In this document: piece by piece, positions 25,468 through 33,411 of the stretch | Position numbering within the stretch: the stretch's first letter is position 1 | How the letters are laid out: every line of letters begins with the position of its first letter | Assembly (NCBI RefSeq): GCF_002294995.1 | Contig: NZ_NSGF01000019.1 | Location: 53,176 to 117,175 of the forward strand | Direction: 5' to 3' | Source: Mesorhizobium sp. WSM3860 | GTDB taxonomy: Bacteria > Pseudomonadota > Alphaproteobacteria > Rhizobiales > Rhizobiaceae | Length of the DNA: 64,000 nt | Notes under the pieces: generated by a model | What the model saw: the letters and a program-made list of their open reading frames with translations, nothing else | Databases searched by the model: none | Told to the model about the DNA's origin: nothing | Made by a program: the position numbers and the translations under genes

Positions 25468-26268
25468 ATGGAGAGAAACGGACGCACCCTCCCCGAAACC
25501 GTGCTCCTGTCGATCCGCGGCAGAAAGATGCGGAAAGCGAAAGCCACGGCGCCCAAACGGGTCGGCGGCGCCGAGATGGTGGTCGCCTCCTACAACGTCC
25601 ACAAATGCATCGGCACCGACCGCAAGTTCGACCCCGAGCGGACCGCGCGCGTCATCCGCGAAATCAGCCCGGACGTGATCGCGCTGCAGGAGGCCGACAA
25701 CCGCTTCGGCGACCGCGCCGGCCTGCTCGATCTCAACCGCCTCGAAATCGAAACGGGGCTGGTGCCGGTGCCGGTCACCGGAAACGGCAAGGCACATGGC
25801 TGGCGCGGGAACGTGCTTCTGTTCAAGCGCGGCACGGTGCGCGATGTTCACCAGATCAAGCTGCCGGGCCTGGAGCCGCGCGGGGCACTGGTGGCGGAGA
25901 TCGACCTCGACGAGAACCGGGCGCTGCGCGTGATCGCCGCGCATCTCGGCCTGTTGCGCCGCTCGCGCTCGGAACAGGCCCGCGTGGTGCTCGATATCAT
26001 GAGCAGCGCGGACGAAAGGCCGACGCTATTGCTCGGCGACCTCAATGAATGGCGGCTGGGCAACCGCTCCGCGCTCAACACGCTGCACTCGACCTTCGGT
26101 CACACGCCGCCGGCGGTGCCCACCTTTCCGTCGGGGCTACCGGTGCTGGCGCTCGACCGGATCATGGGCAACCGGAACGGCATGGTCTCGGCGGTGGAAG
26201 CGCATGACACGCCGCTGTCGCGCGTGGCGTCAGACCACTTGCCGCTCACGGCGTATGTGCATTTGTAG
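25468..26268 (+). CDS. Endonuclease/exonuclease/phosphatase family protein
   Basis: The 266-residue product contains the EEP-fold blocks VVASYNVHKCIGTD (catalytic Asn), VIALQEADNR (metal Glu), LLLGDLNEWR (Asp and Asn pair) and the terminal VASDHLPLTA (Asp-His). All catalytic positions are present. The first 30 residues are basic with no clear signal. The ATG at 25468 has AGGAACC directly upstream and lies 25 bp after cls. Members of the family act on DNA, phosphoinositides or sphingomyelin; linkage to cls hints at a phospholipid substrate (inference). It converges on the GH127 gene with a 9-bp gap. Confidence 0.83.
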   Translation: MERNGRTLPETVLLSIRGRKMRKAKATAPKRVGGAEMVVASYNVHKCIGTDRKFDPERTARVIREISPDVIALQEADNRFGDRAGLLDLNRLEIETGLVPVPVTGNGKAHGWRGNVLLFKRGTVRDVHQIKLPGLEPRGALVAEIDLDENRALRVIAAHLGLLRRSRSEQARVVLDIMSSADERPTLLLGDLNEWRLGNRSALNTLHSTFGHTPPAVPTFPSGLPVLALDRIMGNRNGMVSAVEAHDTPLSRVASDHLPLTAYVHL

Positions 26269-26277
26269 GCTCCGGCC

Positions 26278-28266
26278 CTACCCTTCCCTCAGCCAGACCA
26301 GCATCTCGCCGGGATCGCGGTTGTCCCAGGCGAAATAAGGAATTGCCTTGAGCTTCGTTTCTTCGGTTTCCGGCGGCTCGGGGCGGTAGAGATCGCTGCC
26401 CCAGTTCTTCGCCTCGGCCCGGTTGCCGATCGCCGAAAGCGTGACGATACCGCCGAGCAGGTTCGGCTCCTCATGTGCCTCCAGCCTGGCCGTGCGCGGC
26501 AGCGCAATGCGGTGCAGGCCACCGCCATTGTCGGTCTCCTCGACGCAGTAGATCAGCGGGCCGCGCGACAGCGCGACGCGGCCGATATCCTGCCGCACTT
26601 GCGGATTGGCGAAGAGGCGGGCCATCGACATTTCGAGGTCGAGCTCGACGCGGTCGCCCTTTTGCCATTCGCGCCGGATCGCGGCGTAGCCGTCGCTGGT
26701 TGCAGCATCGAGATCGACCATCTTGCCGTTCAGTTTGAGCACGGCGTAGCGGCACCAGGCGGGTATGCGCAGGTAAAGCGTGAATTCAACCTGTGTCTGT
26801 GCCTCGATCTCGATCGAGACCGCGCCGTCCCAGGGATAATTGCTGGTCTGAACCAGGCTGACCGGCCGGCCGGCGATCTCGAAGCGGGCGGTGGAGTCGC
26901 CATAGAGATGCACGGCCAGCGCATCGTCGGCGAGGCCGTAGAAATAGCTGCCGATCGAAGCGACCATGCGGCCGATATTGGGCGGGCAGCAGGGGCAGCG
27001 GTGCCATTTCCAGCGGTGGTGGCCGCCGCGGCTCTCCAGCGGGTTCTCGTAGAAGAACAGCGAACCGTCGAGCGACAGGCCCGAGATCGAGCCGTTGTAG
27101 AGCGCCCGCTCCATCATGTCGGCATAGCGGCGGTTCGGACCCATGCCGAGCATGCGGCTTGCCCAGAATACCAGGCCGACCGAGGCGCAGGTCTCGGCAT
27201 AGGCGGTTTCGTTGGGCAGGTCGTAGTCGCTGGTGAAACCTTCATTGTGAGCCGACGGCCCGAGGCCGCCGGTGACATAGAGGCTCTTGGTGGTCAGATC
27301 GTCCCACAGCCTGTCGAGCGCCGCGCGCAAGCTGTCGTCGCCATATTCGGTGGCAATGTCGGCCATGCCGGAGAAGAGGTACATCGCCCGCACGGCGTGG
27401 CCGACGACCTTGTCCTGCTCGCGCACCGGCTTGTGCGACTGATTGTATTCGTAGGTCTTGAAGTGATAGGCCTTCGGGTCGGCGCCGCGGGCGCGCGCCT
27501 CCTCGTCGAAATAATGCGGCTGCTGGCCGCGCTGGTCGATGAAGTACTTCGCCAGATCCATATACTTCTTCTCGTCCGTCGCCCGCGCGAGCTTCACCAG
27601 CGCCAGTTCGATCTCCTCATGGCCGCAGTAGCCCTTCCGCTTGCCGGGCTGCGGGCCGAACGTGTCGGCGATGTGATCGGCGTAGCGGCTCATGATATCG
27701 AGCAACTTGCGCTTGCCGGTCGCCTGGTAATAGGCGACGGCGCCCTCGATCAGATGGCCGGCGCAGTAGAGCTCGTGGCAGTCGCGCAGGTTCGTCCAGC
27801 GCAGGCCGGGCTGGATGCGCTGGTACCAGCTGGAGAGATAACCGTCCTCCTGCTGCAGCTTGCCGTACATGTCGATGACGGCATCGATCTTCTTCTCCAG
27901 CTCCGGATTGCGGCGCCGGTAGAGCGAATAGGCGGCGGTCTCGATGGTCTTGCCCCAGTCGGAATCCCAGAACATCTGGGTCGTCACCGTCGAGCCGGTG
28001 AACTCGGCCCCCTGCGCGTCGGCCTCGTCGGGCGACGGCGAATGGAACGGAATGACGACGCCCGGCGACGGCCGGTCCGGATCGATCTGTTCCAGCATCC
28101 GCGCCTCGACGCAGCGGTCGTAGAGGATACCGGCGGTCTTGGCGGCGACCGCGTCGACACGGTCGCCCCAGAAACCGCGGACATCGACCTGCGGCACGGG
28201 CAGCGGCCGGAAGGCAAGCTTCGGCTTGGCAGACTCGATAGCGGCGGTGGGCTGCGATACGGTCAT
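26278..28266 (-). CDS. Glycoside hydrolase family 127, beta-L-arabinofuranosidase-like
   Basis: The 662-residue protein spans GH127 (DUF1680). PLPVPQVDVRGFWGDRVDAV begins the catalytic (alpha/alpha)6 barrel, EDGYLSSWYQ and CHELYCAGHLIEGAVAYYQA follow, then ETAYAETCASVGLVFWASRM, and the HRCPCCPPNIGR cluster. The Glu, the Cys of ETC and the CC pair match the zinc ligands and nucleophilic Cys of HypBA1. C-terminal beta-sandwich domains end with WDNRDPGEMLVWLREG. There is no signal peptide, so it acts in the cytoplasm on an imported oligosaccharide, probably L-arabinofuranoside-containing. The ATG at 28266 has GGAG eight bases upstream. It is the last gene of the LacI-controlled uptake operon. 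Confidence 0.9.
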   Translation of the reverse strand: MTVSQPTAAIESAKPKLAFRPLPVPQVDVRGFWGDRVDAVAAKTAGILYDRCVEARMLEQIDPDRPSPGVVIPFHSPSPDEADAQGAEFTGSTVTTQMFWDSDWGKTIETAAYSLYRRRNPELEKKIDAVIDMYGKLQQEDGYLSSWYQRIQPGLRWTNLRDCHELYCAGHLIEGAVAYYQATGKRKLLDIMSRYADHIADTFGPQPGKRKGYCGHEEIELALVKLARATDEKKYMDLAKYFIDQRGQQPHYFDEEARARGADPKAYHFKTYEYNQSHKPVREQDKVVGHAVRAMYLFSGMADIATEYGDDSLRAALDRLWDDLTTKSLYVTGGLGPSAHNEGFTSDYDLPNETAYAETCASVGLVFWASRMLGMGPNRRYADMMERALYNGSISGLSLDGSLFFYENPLESRGGHHRWKWHRCPCCPPNIGRMVASIGSYFYGLADDALAVHLYGDSTARFEIAGRPVSLVQTSNYPWDGAVSIEIEAQTQVEFTLYLRIPAWCRYAVLKLNGKMVDLDAATSDGYAAIRREWQKGDRVELDLEMSMARLFANPQVRQDIGRVALSRGPLIYCVEETDNGGGLHRIALPRTARLEAHEEPNLLGGIVTLSAIGNRAEAKNWGSDLYRPEPPETEETKLKAIPYFAWDNRDPGEMLVWLREG

Positions 28267-28294
28267 GAACGTCACTCCATTCGAATGCGGGAAA

Positions 28295-29152
28295 TCATTT
28301 GACGGCCCCGGCCATCAGGCCGCGGATGTAGAAGCGCTGCAGCGCCAGGAACAGGATCAGGCAGGGCACCATCATCACCGTGACGCCCGCCTGCACCGCG
28401 CCCCAGTCGATGGCGCCGAAGCGGCCGGACTGAAGTGCCGTCATCATCACCGGCAGGGTGAATTTCGACTGGTCGGTCATCAGCACCAGTGCCGCCAGGA
28501 ATTCGTTCCAGGCGCCGAGGAAGGCGAACAGCGCGATGGTGACGACGCCCGGCCAGACCAGCGGCAGCATCACCTTGACCAGCATGGTGACATTGTTGGC
28601 GCCGTCCATGCGCGCCGCCTCCTCGATCTCGCGCGGCACGGCGTCGAAGGCGTTGCGCATCATGAAGATCGAGAACGGAAGCTGCAGCGTGACGTAGACG
28701 CAGACCAGGCCGGTCAACGTGTTGTGGAGGCCGAGTTTCGTCAGCACCAGGAAGATCGGCGTCAGGATCGACTGGAACGGGATCATGATCGTCGACAGGA
28801 TGAGGATGAAGAAGAAGTCCCTGAACGGGAAGCGGAAACGCGAGAAGCCGTAGCCGGCGAGCACGCTGACCAGCACAGAGAGCAATACCGTCATCACCGA
28901 GACGTAGATGCTGTTCTGCGCCGAGGCCCAGAGCCCGTCGCCGAAGGTGTTCAGCGTCTGATAGTTCTCGACCGAGAAGCCGGTGGTCGGCCAGGGCGGC
29001 AGCGGCGGCTGGCGCGCTTCCTGAGCGGGCTTGAAGGTGGAGAGCACCGTCCACACGATCGGCGCCAAAAACAGCACCGAGGCGATGATGCCGGTGGAAT
29101 GCCTGGCCAGGCTGAAGGCCGCCTTGCGGTGCTGCGACATCGCCTCGGCCAT
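28295..29152 (-). CDS. Carbohydrate ABC transporter permease (MalG-like)
   Basis: The 285-residue inner-membrane protein has six helices and the permease EAA loop EIEEAARMDGANNVTMLVKV at about 180-199, which docks onto the ATPase. FSVENYQTLN and LSVLAGYGFSRFRFPFRDFF are usual for MalG/CUT1 partners. Its ATG overlaps the stop of the preceding permease gene by 1 bp (TGATG), so the two subunits are translationally coupled. An open frame upstream to 30217 is a shadow of that permease gene. With the partner permease and SBP it forms a CUT1 importer lacking its own ATPase. Confidence 0.92.
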   Translation of the reverse strand: MAEAMSQHRKAAFSLARHSTGIIASVLFLAPIVWTVLSTFKPAQEARQPPLPPWPTTGFSVENYQTLNTFGDGLWASAQNSIYVSVMTVLLSVLVSVLAGYGFSRFRFPFRDFFFILILSTIMIPFQSILTPIFLVLTKLGLHNTLTGLVCVYVTLQLPFSIFMMRNAFDAVPREIEEAARMDGANNVTMLVKVMLPLVWPGVVTIALFAFLGAWNEFLAALVLMTDQSKFTLPVMMTALQSGRFGAIDWGAVQAGVTVMMVPCLILFLALQRFYIRGLMAGAVK

Positions 29153-30075
29153 CAGTCGAGCCCCTCGGGCTTGCGCAGCAGCCAGAGCTGGACCAGGCTG
29201 AGTGCCACCAGGATGACCAGCAGCACCATCGAAAGTGCGGCGCCGTAGCCGAGCTTGAACGAGACGAAGGACTGGTTGAAGATCCAGTAGACCGCCGTCA
29301 GCGTCTGGTTGCGCGGGCCGCCGCGCAGGATGATGTAGAACTGGTCGAAGGCGAGGATCGAGCCCGCCACCGACAGGATCAGCGCCAGCGCCAAAGTGCG
29401 GCGCATCAGCGGCAGGGTGATCGCCCTGAAGCGGGCGAACGGACCGGCGCCATCGATGACGGCGGCCTCCTGCAGGTCCTGCGGGATCGACTGCAGGCCG
29501 GTCATCAGGATGATCATGGTGAAGCCGGCGACCTTCCAGACCACCATGGCGATGATCGACCAGAACGCCGGCTGGAAGGTTGCGAGAAGATTGACCTTCC
29601 TCTCGGTCAGGCCGAGATCGAAGGCAGCCGGGCTGAACAGACCGGAATCGACGTTCAACAGCCACGACCAGAGCAGGCTTGCGGAAGCGAAGCCCACCAC
29701 CGCCGGCATGAAGAAGGCGGTGCGGTAGAGATTGGTGAGCGGGCGCGGCCGCTCGATGAAGATCGCCAGCGGGAAGGCGACGGCGAAGATCGCGATGGTG
29801 ACGATCAGCGTGTAGTAGAAGGTGAATTTGAGCGCGTTCCAGAACCGCGTGTCGCGCAGGATGGCAAAGTAATTGTCGAGGCCGATGAAGGCGTGCTCGC
29901 CCATCAGCGGCCAGTTGTGCAGCGACATCCACGCCGTCATGCCGAGCGGGATGACGAAGAAGACGGTGACGAAGGCGACGGCCGGCAAGACATAGAGCAG
30001 GCCGATCCACTGCCGGCGGCTTACGCCGATGCGTCTGGCGCGGGCGGGAGCTGAAGCCACTGTAATAGACGCCAT
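29152..30075 (-). CDS. Carbohydrate ABC transporter permease (MalF-like)
   Basis: The 307-residue inner-membrane protein has six helices; the first is WIGLLYVLPAVAFVTVFFVI. The EAA loop reads DLQEAAVIDGAGPFARFRAI. FIGLDNYFAILRD after helix 1 is typical of CUT1 MalF-like subunits. It follows the solute-binding protein gene across a 189-bp gap holding a palindromic repeat element and is coupled to the second permease by a 1-bp overlap. No ATPase gene lies in the operon; in CUT1 systems a shared UgpC/MsmK-like ATPase encoded elsewhere commonly serves several importers. Confidence 0.92.
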   Translation of the reverse strand: MASITVASAPARARRIGVSRRQWIGLLYVLPAVAFVTVFFVIPLGMTAWMSLHNWPLMGEHAFIGLDNYFAILRDTRFWNALKFTFYYTLIVTIAIFAVAFPLAIFIERPRPLTNLYRTAFFMPAVVGFASASLLWSWLLNVDSGLFSPAAFDLGLTERKVNLLATFQPAFWSIIAMVVWKVAGFTMIILMTGLQSIPQDLQEAAVIDGAGPFARFRAITLPLMRRTLALALILSVAGSILAFDQFYIILRGGPRNQTLTAVYWIFNQSFVSFKLGYGAALSMVLLVILVALSLVQLWLLRKPEGLD

Positions 30076-30111
30076 CCAGATTTCTTCCTTGTGTCCGTGG
30101 CGGCCGCGACG

Positions 30112-30253
30112 TCCCCCTCCCCCTTGAGGGGAGGGTCCGGCCGCAGGCCGGGGGTGGGGTCCGCCGCGACGCGCGCCGACGGGGAGATAGCGTCGAGCAC
30201 TGCCGAGGCGACCCCACCCGGACCTGCGGTCCGACCTCCCCTCAAGGGGAGGT
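30112..30253. repeat. Palindromic intergenic repeat between SBP and permease genes
   Basis: Arms 30112-30161 and 30210-30253 are imperfect inverse copies. Each contains its own small palindrome (cctccccttgaggggagg form) and a ggtggggtc/gaccccacc terminus at the inner edge. This sequence class is spread widely in Mesorhizobium-like genomes. Located inside an operon, the transcribed element would form a stable hairpin just after the SBP stop codon. No ORF. Confidence 0.8.
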
Positions 30254-30264
30254 TGAGGTCGGCG

Positions 30265-31527
30265 CTACTTCTGCGGCGCCTGGTCGATGATCGACTGCAT
30301 GGTCTCCTGGGCATTGGCGATGGCGCCGTCGACATCGTCGCCGAAGAAGACCTCGTTGACCATCTGCGTCCACGGGCCGTTGGCGGAGTTGATCAGGTCG
30401 TTGAACACCACCGTGTAGGGCGTGCGGCCCTTGGCCATCGCCTCGGCCGCCACCTGGTAGCGCGGATCGAGGTCCTTGAGCGCTTCCTTGGCGATGTCGC
30501 CGCGCACCGGCAGGCTACCATATTTGGCGAGGATGGTCTGGCCCTCGAGCGAGTAGGCGAAGTCCAGAAACTCCTTCACCACGGCGATCTTCTTGGTGCC
30601 CTTGGTGACGACGAAATTGTCGCCGCCGGCGAAGGACGACCAGCCGCCATCCTTGCCCGGCAGGAAGGTGATGCCGTAGTCGATGTCCGGGTATTGCGTG
30701 TTGAGCGCGCCGATGGCGAAGGCGCCGGACGGCGAGAGGCCGATCTTGCCGCCGGCAAAGGCGGCGAAGAAATTGGCGCCGGTGTCGGTCTGCGCGCCCT
30801 CGGGCACCAGCCCCTTCTTCACCATCGAGCGGTAGAGGTCGATGGCGCCGCGCAGCTGCGGGCTGTCCAGCGTCGCCTTGGAGCCGTCCTCGGAGAGGAT
30901 GTCGCCGCCCGAGGCCCAGACCAGCGGCGTGAAGGTGAAGATGTTGCAGCCGCCGCAATTGCCGGAGAAGTAGAAGCCCTTGATGTCGCCGCCGAGCGCA
31001 TTGACCTTCTCGGCGTCGGCCTCGATCTCGGCCCAGGTCTTCGGCCCCTTCTCGGGATCGAGTCCGGCCTGCTTGAACAGCTTCTTGTTCCAGATCAGCA
31101 CCGAGGAATCGGCCGAGAACGGCAGGCCGTAGATGCGGCCCTTATAGGTGCCGGTCTTCACATGCGCCGGCGACAGGCTCGAAAAATAGGGCAAGGATTT
31201 CGCCCAGTCGGTGATGTCTTCGAGCTGGCCGGCGGCGGCGAAGGACGGCGTATAGATCAGGTCGAGCGACAGCGCATCCGGCGCGGTGCCGCCGGCGGCG
31301 GCCGCGCCATATTTCGGGATGATCTCGGCATTCGGGATGATGTCGAGCTTGATCTGGTCCTTATGCGCCTTGTTGAAGGCATCGACGATGCGCGGCATGA
31401 AATTCGAGCCGTCGGCGCGCACCCAGATGTTGGCGGTCTCGGCGGACGCCGCCTGCAGGCCGCCGCCGATCACGGCCGCGGCCAGAGCCAGCTTGGCAAA
31501 CATGGTTTTCACGGTATTCCTCCTCAT
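30265..31527 (-). CDS. Sugar ABC transporter solute-binding protein (extracellular family 1)
   Basis: The 420-residue periplasmic protein has a signal peptide (TMFAKLALAAAVIGGGLQAA followed by SAE) and the ESBP-1 fold. Landmarks are IIPNAEIIPKYG, GRIYGLPFSADSSVLIWNKK, LFKQAGLDPEKGPKTWAEI and FAGGKIGLSPSG. It should capture the oligosaccharide that GH127 later cleaves. The start at 31527 is preceded by GGGAGGAG; a GTG at 31515 behind AGGAGG is a second credible start giving the same mature protein. It contains a CxxC-like GNCGGCN at about 175, unusual for the family. It lies 50 bp after the LacI gene stop and before the repeat element. Confidence 0.9.
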   Translation of the reverse strand: MRRNTVKTMFAKLALAAAVIGGGLQAASAETANIWVRADGSNFMPRIVDAFNKAHKDQIKLDIIPNAEIIPKYGAAAAGGTAPDALSLDLIYTPSFAAAGQLEDITDWAKSLPYFSSLSPAHVKTGTYKGRIYGLPFSADSSVLIWNKKLFKQAGLDPEKGPKTWAEIEADAEKVNALGGDIKGFYFSGNCGGCNIFTFTPLVWASGGDILSEDGSKATLDSPQLRGAIDLYRSMVKKGLVPEGAQTDTGANFFAAFAGGKIGLSPSGAFAIGALNTQYPDIDYGITFLPGKDGGWSSFAGGDNFVVTKGTKKIAVVKEFLDFAYSLEGQTILAKYGSLPVRGDIAKEALKDLDPRYQVAAEAMAKGRTPYTVVFNDLINSANGPWTQMVNEVFFGDDVDGAIANAQETMQSIIDQAPQK

Positions 31528-31577
31528 GGTTCTCCTCCCAATTTGGCCGTTGCGCGACGGCCGTTTCGTTCGATGCC

Positions 31578-32633
31578 TCAGCCGCCCGGCGGACGGCCGC
31601 ATGACTGACGCACCACCAGCCGGCACGGCAGTTTCCTGATGCCCGGCGCGGCCGGCTGGCCGCCCACGAGCGAAAGTAGGGCAAGCCCGGCCTCGCGCCC
31701 GAGCGAGGCCAGGTTCATGTCGACCGAGGTCAACGGCGGGCGCGTCGCCTCGGCCACGATCTCCCAATTGTCGAAGCCGATGACGCCGACATCGTCGGGC
31801 ACGCGGATGCCGCGCTCGCGCAGCGCGTCGATGACGCCGCGCGCGATCTGGTCGTTGCCGCAGAACACCGCGTCCGGCCAGCCTTCCCTGCCCCGGCCGT
31901 TGCCGAACAGCCTTGCCACCGCATCGTGACCCCAGGCTTCCGACCAGGCCCCAAGCAGCGGTTCGCCGACCGGCAGGCCGTGCTCCTCGAGCATCTCCCG
32001 GTAAGCCTCAGCCCGCGTGTGCACCACGGCGAAGCCCGCCGGTCCGGTGACATGGGCGATGCGGCGGCGTCCGAGCCGCAAAAAATGCTCGACCGCCAGC
32101 CGCGCGCCGCCGGCATCGTCGGAAACCAGGCCGACCGCGCCGGGGTCCGGCTGGGTGAAGGCATAGACGACGGGAATGCGCAGATTGGAGAGATCGATCG
32201 GCAGATGGCGGTCGATGCGTTTTCCCGTGGCGATGATGCCGTCGACGCGCTTGTCGAGCATGGCCTCGACATGTAGCTGGCCGAGCCGCATGTCGTCTTC
32301 GACATTGCACAGGAACACCGAGACGCCATTGTCGACCAGCGCATCCGAAACGCCGGCCATCAGCGGCAGCGAGAAACGGCCATAGGTATCGTTGGTGAGC
32401 AGGCCGACGGTGAACGAGCGCTTGCGCAGCAGGCTCTGCGCCAGGTGGTTCGGCCGGAAGCCGAGACGCTGCGCTACCTCACGGATGCGCTCGCGCGTCT
32501 CGGCGGTCATGCGCCCCTGCCCGTTCAGCGCCTTCGAAGCGGTGGCGACGCTGACGCCCGCGGCCGCCGCCACCTCGCGCAGAGTGACCGGCGGCTTGGC
32601 GGAAACTGGCGCTGGCTCGGCGTCGGCGGACAT
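31578..32633 (-). CDS. LacI-family transcriptional regulator
   Basis: The 351-residue protein has the LacI HTH (VTLREVAAAAGVSVATASKA, with hinge helix NHLAQSLLRK, about residues 16-70) and a periplasmic-binding-like core with FTVGLLTNDTYGRFSLPLMA, VDGIIATGKRID and CGNDQIARGVIDALRERGIR. It is the first gene of the leftward operon encoding the arabinoside importer and GH127, so it very likely represses this operon until a sugar binds (inference). Two gaaaaggttttc operator-like sites lie 26-106 bp upstream of its ATG, suggesting autoregulation and control from its own promoter. Confidence 0.9.
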   Translation of the reverse strand: MSADAEPAPVSAKPPVTLREVAAAAGVSVATASKALNGQGRMTAETRERIREVAQRLGFRPNHLAQSLLRKRSFTVGLLTNDTYGRFSLPLMAGVSDALVDNGVSVFLCNVEDDMRLGQLHVEAMLDKRVDGIIATGKRIDRHLPIDLSNLRIPVVYAFTQPDPGAVGLVSDDAGGARLAVEHFLRLGRRRIAHVTGPAGFAVVHTRAEAYREMLEEHGLPVGEPLLGAWSEAWGHDAVARLFGNGRGREGWPDAVFCGNDQIARGVIDALRERGIRVPDDVGVIGFDNWEIVAEATRPPLTSVDMNLASLGREAGLALLSLVGGQPAAPGIRKLPCRLVVRQSCGRPPGG

Positions 32634-32658
32634 AGTTCGAGGCGCATCCCTGGGTTGG

Positions 32659-32739
32659 GAAAAGGTTTTCTCTTATCGCCCTGCGTGCTGGTGACCGGTG
32701 AGGTCAGCAGGGCGCAGGGCGATCTGGGAAAAGGTTTTC
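32659..32739. promoter_or_regulatory. Symmetric pair of LacI-type operators
   Basis: The near-palindrome gaaaaggttttc occurs at 32659-32670 and again at 32728-32739. Between them an 11-bp inverted pair (atcgccctgcg at 32675-32685, inverse at 32713-32723) sits exactly 4 bp from each operator, giving an 81-bp arrangement. The GAAAA-NN-TTTTC form suits a LacI dimer. Centres are 69 bp apart, compatible with DNA looping. Binding is inferred, not shown. Confidence 0.65.
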
Positions 32740-32785
32740 TCAAAAGGGAGATTAGGGGAAGGTGGGGAGGTTGGCAAGGGGTTAG

Positions 32786-33079
32786 ATGCCGGTCGACAAG
32801 CCGGTGGTCGCCATTCAGAAGCGGTCCGCAGCCCTGATTAGAGCCGGAGGTACACTGGTCACCGCGGTCGGCCCGGCCGAGGCACGGCCCGTGGAGGGCC
32901 TGGCGATAGATTTCGTGGTCGAGTCCGATCGTGCCCAACTGAGTGCGATCGTCCAGCGGGTGCGGGACGGACGACTGCGGACGAACATCGGCAAAGTCGC
33001 GACCTTCGACGAGGCCGTCGCCGCCTTCAACTCGACCGAGCGACGCGCGGGGAAAACGGTCATCCGTGTTCGTCCGTGA
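32786..33079 (+). pseudogene. C-terminal remnant of a zinc-type alcohol dehydrogenase/quinone oxidoreductase
   Basis: From about 32815 the frame reads KRSAALIRAGGTLVTAVGP, AIDFVVESDRAQLSAIVQRV, TFDEAVAAFNSTERRAGKTV. This is the tail of an NAD(P)-dependent medium-chain dehydrogenase, where the strand-turn LxxGGxLV and the last helix lie. The N-terminal GroES-like domain and the Rossmann motif are missing; the ORF has only 97 codons and an unrelated 5' end. It is therefore a truncated relic, probably left by a recombination or insertion near the left edge of the TRAP segment. A translated short protein is not excluded. Confidence 0.7.
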
Positions 33080-33411
33080 ACCAGCTCCCATGTGAGCATT
33101 GCTGACCGGCGGCCACCGGACCGGCTGCTTCCGGCCTCTCGACACCGGACCACCAGTGAGATGAAGGTCTCACAGCAATACCGGACGATCCCGTTTAAGA
33201 AGCATGAGGCGCGCTCGTGTTCTCGGCGCGGCCATTCAACAGCGTTGCTGCGCCCAGCAACGTGGCGATCAGCGAGCCCGCAAGGATGCGGACCGTCACT
33301 GCGTCCTGGAGCGCCGATCTCGCCACGGCGCGCAAAGGAAGGCAAAAAGGGGACGCCGTTCAAGCAAAAAGCTTTGCTCCGCGGCATCGAAAGACCAAGC
33401 CGCAGATATGG
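33080..33411. other. Non-coding stretch between dehydrogenase relic and TRAP operon
   Basis: I see no gene here. On the minus strand, about 33204-33300, one frame reads VRILAGSLIATLLGAATLLN ending in a stop, which resembles the last helix of a transporter and may be another gene relic. The short open frames across the region do not look like proteins. No terminator with a clear U-tract was found after the dctM stop. Confidence 0.4.

Noticed and set aside
26473..28302. 609-codon open frame on the plus strand opposite the GH127 gene
   Set aside because: It is an antisense shadow due to high GC at third positions; the GH127 frame carries all family motifs.
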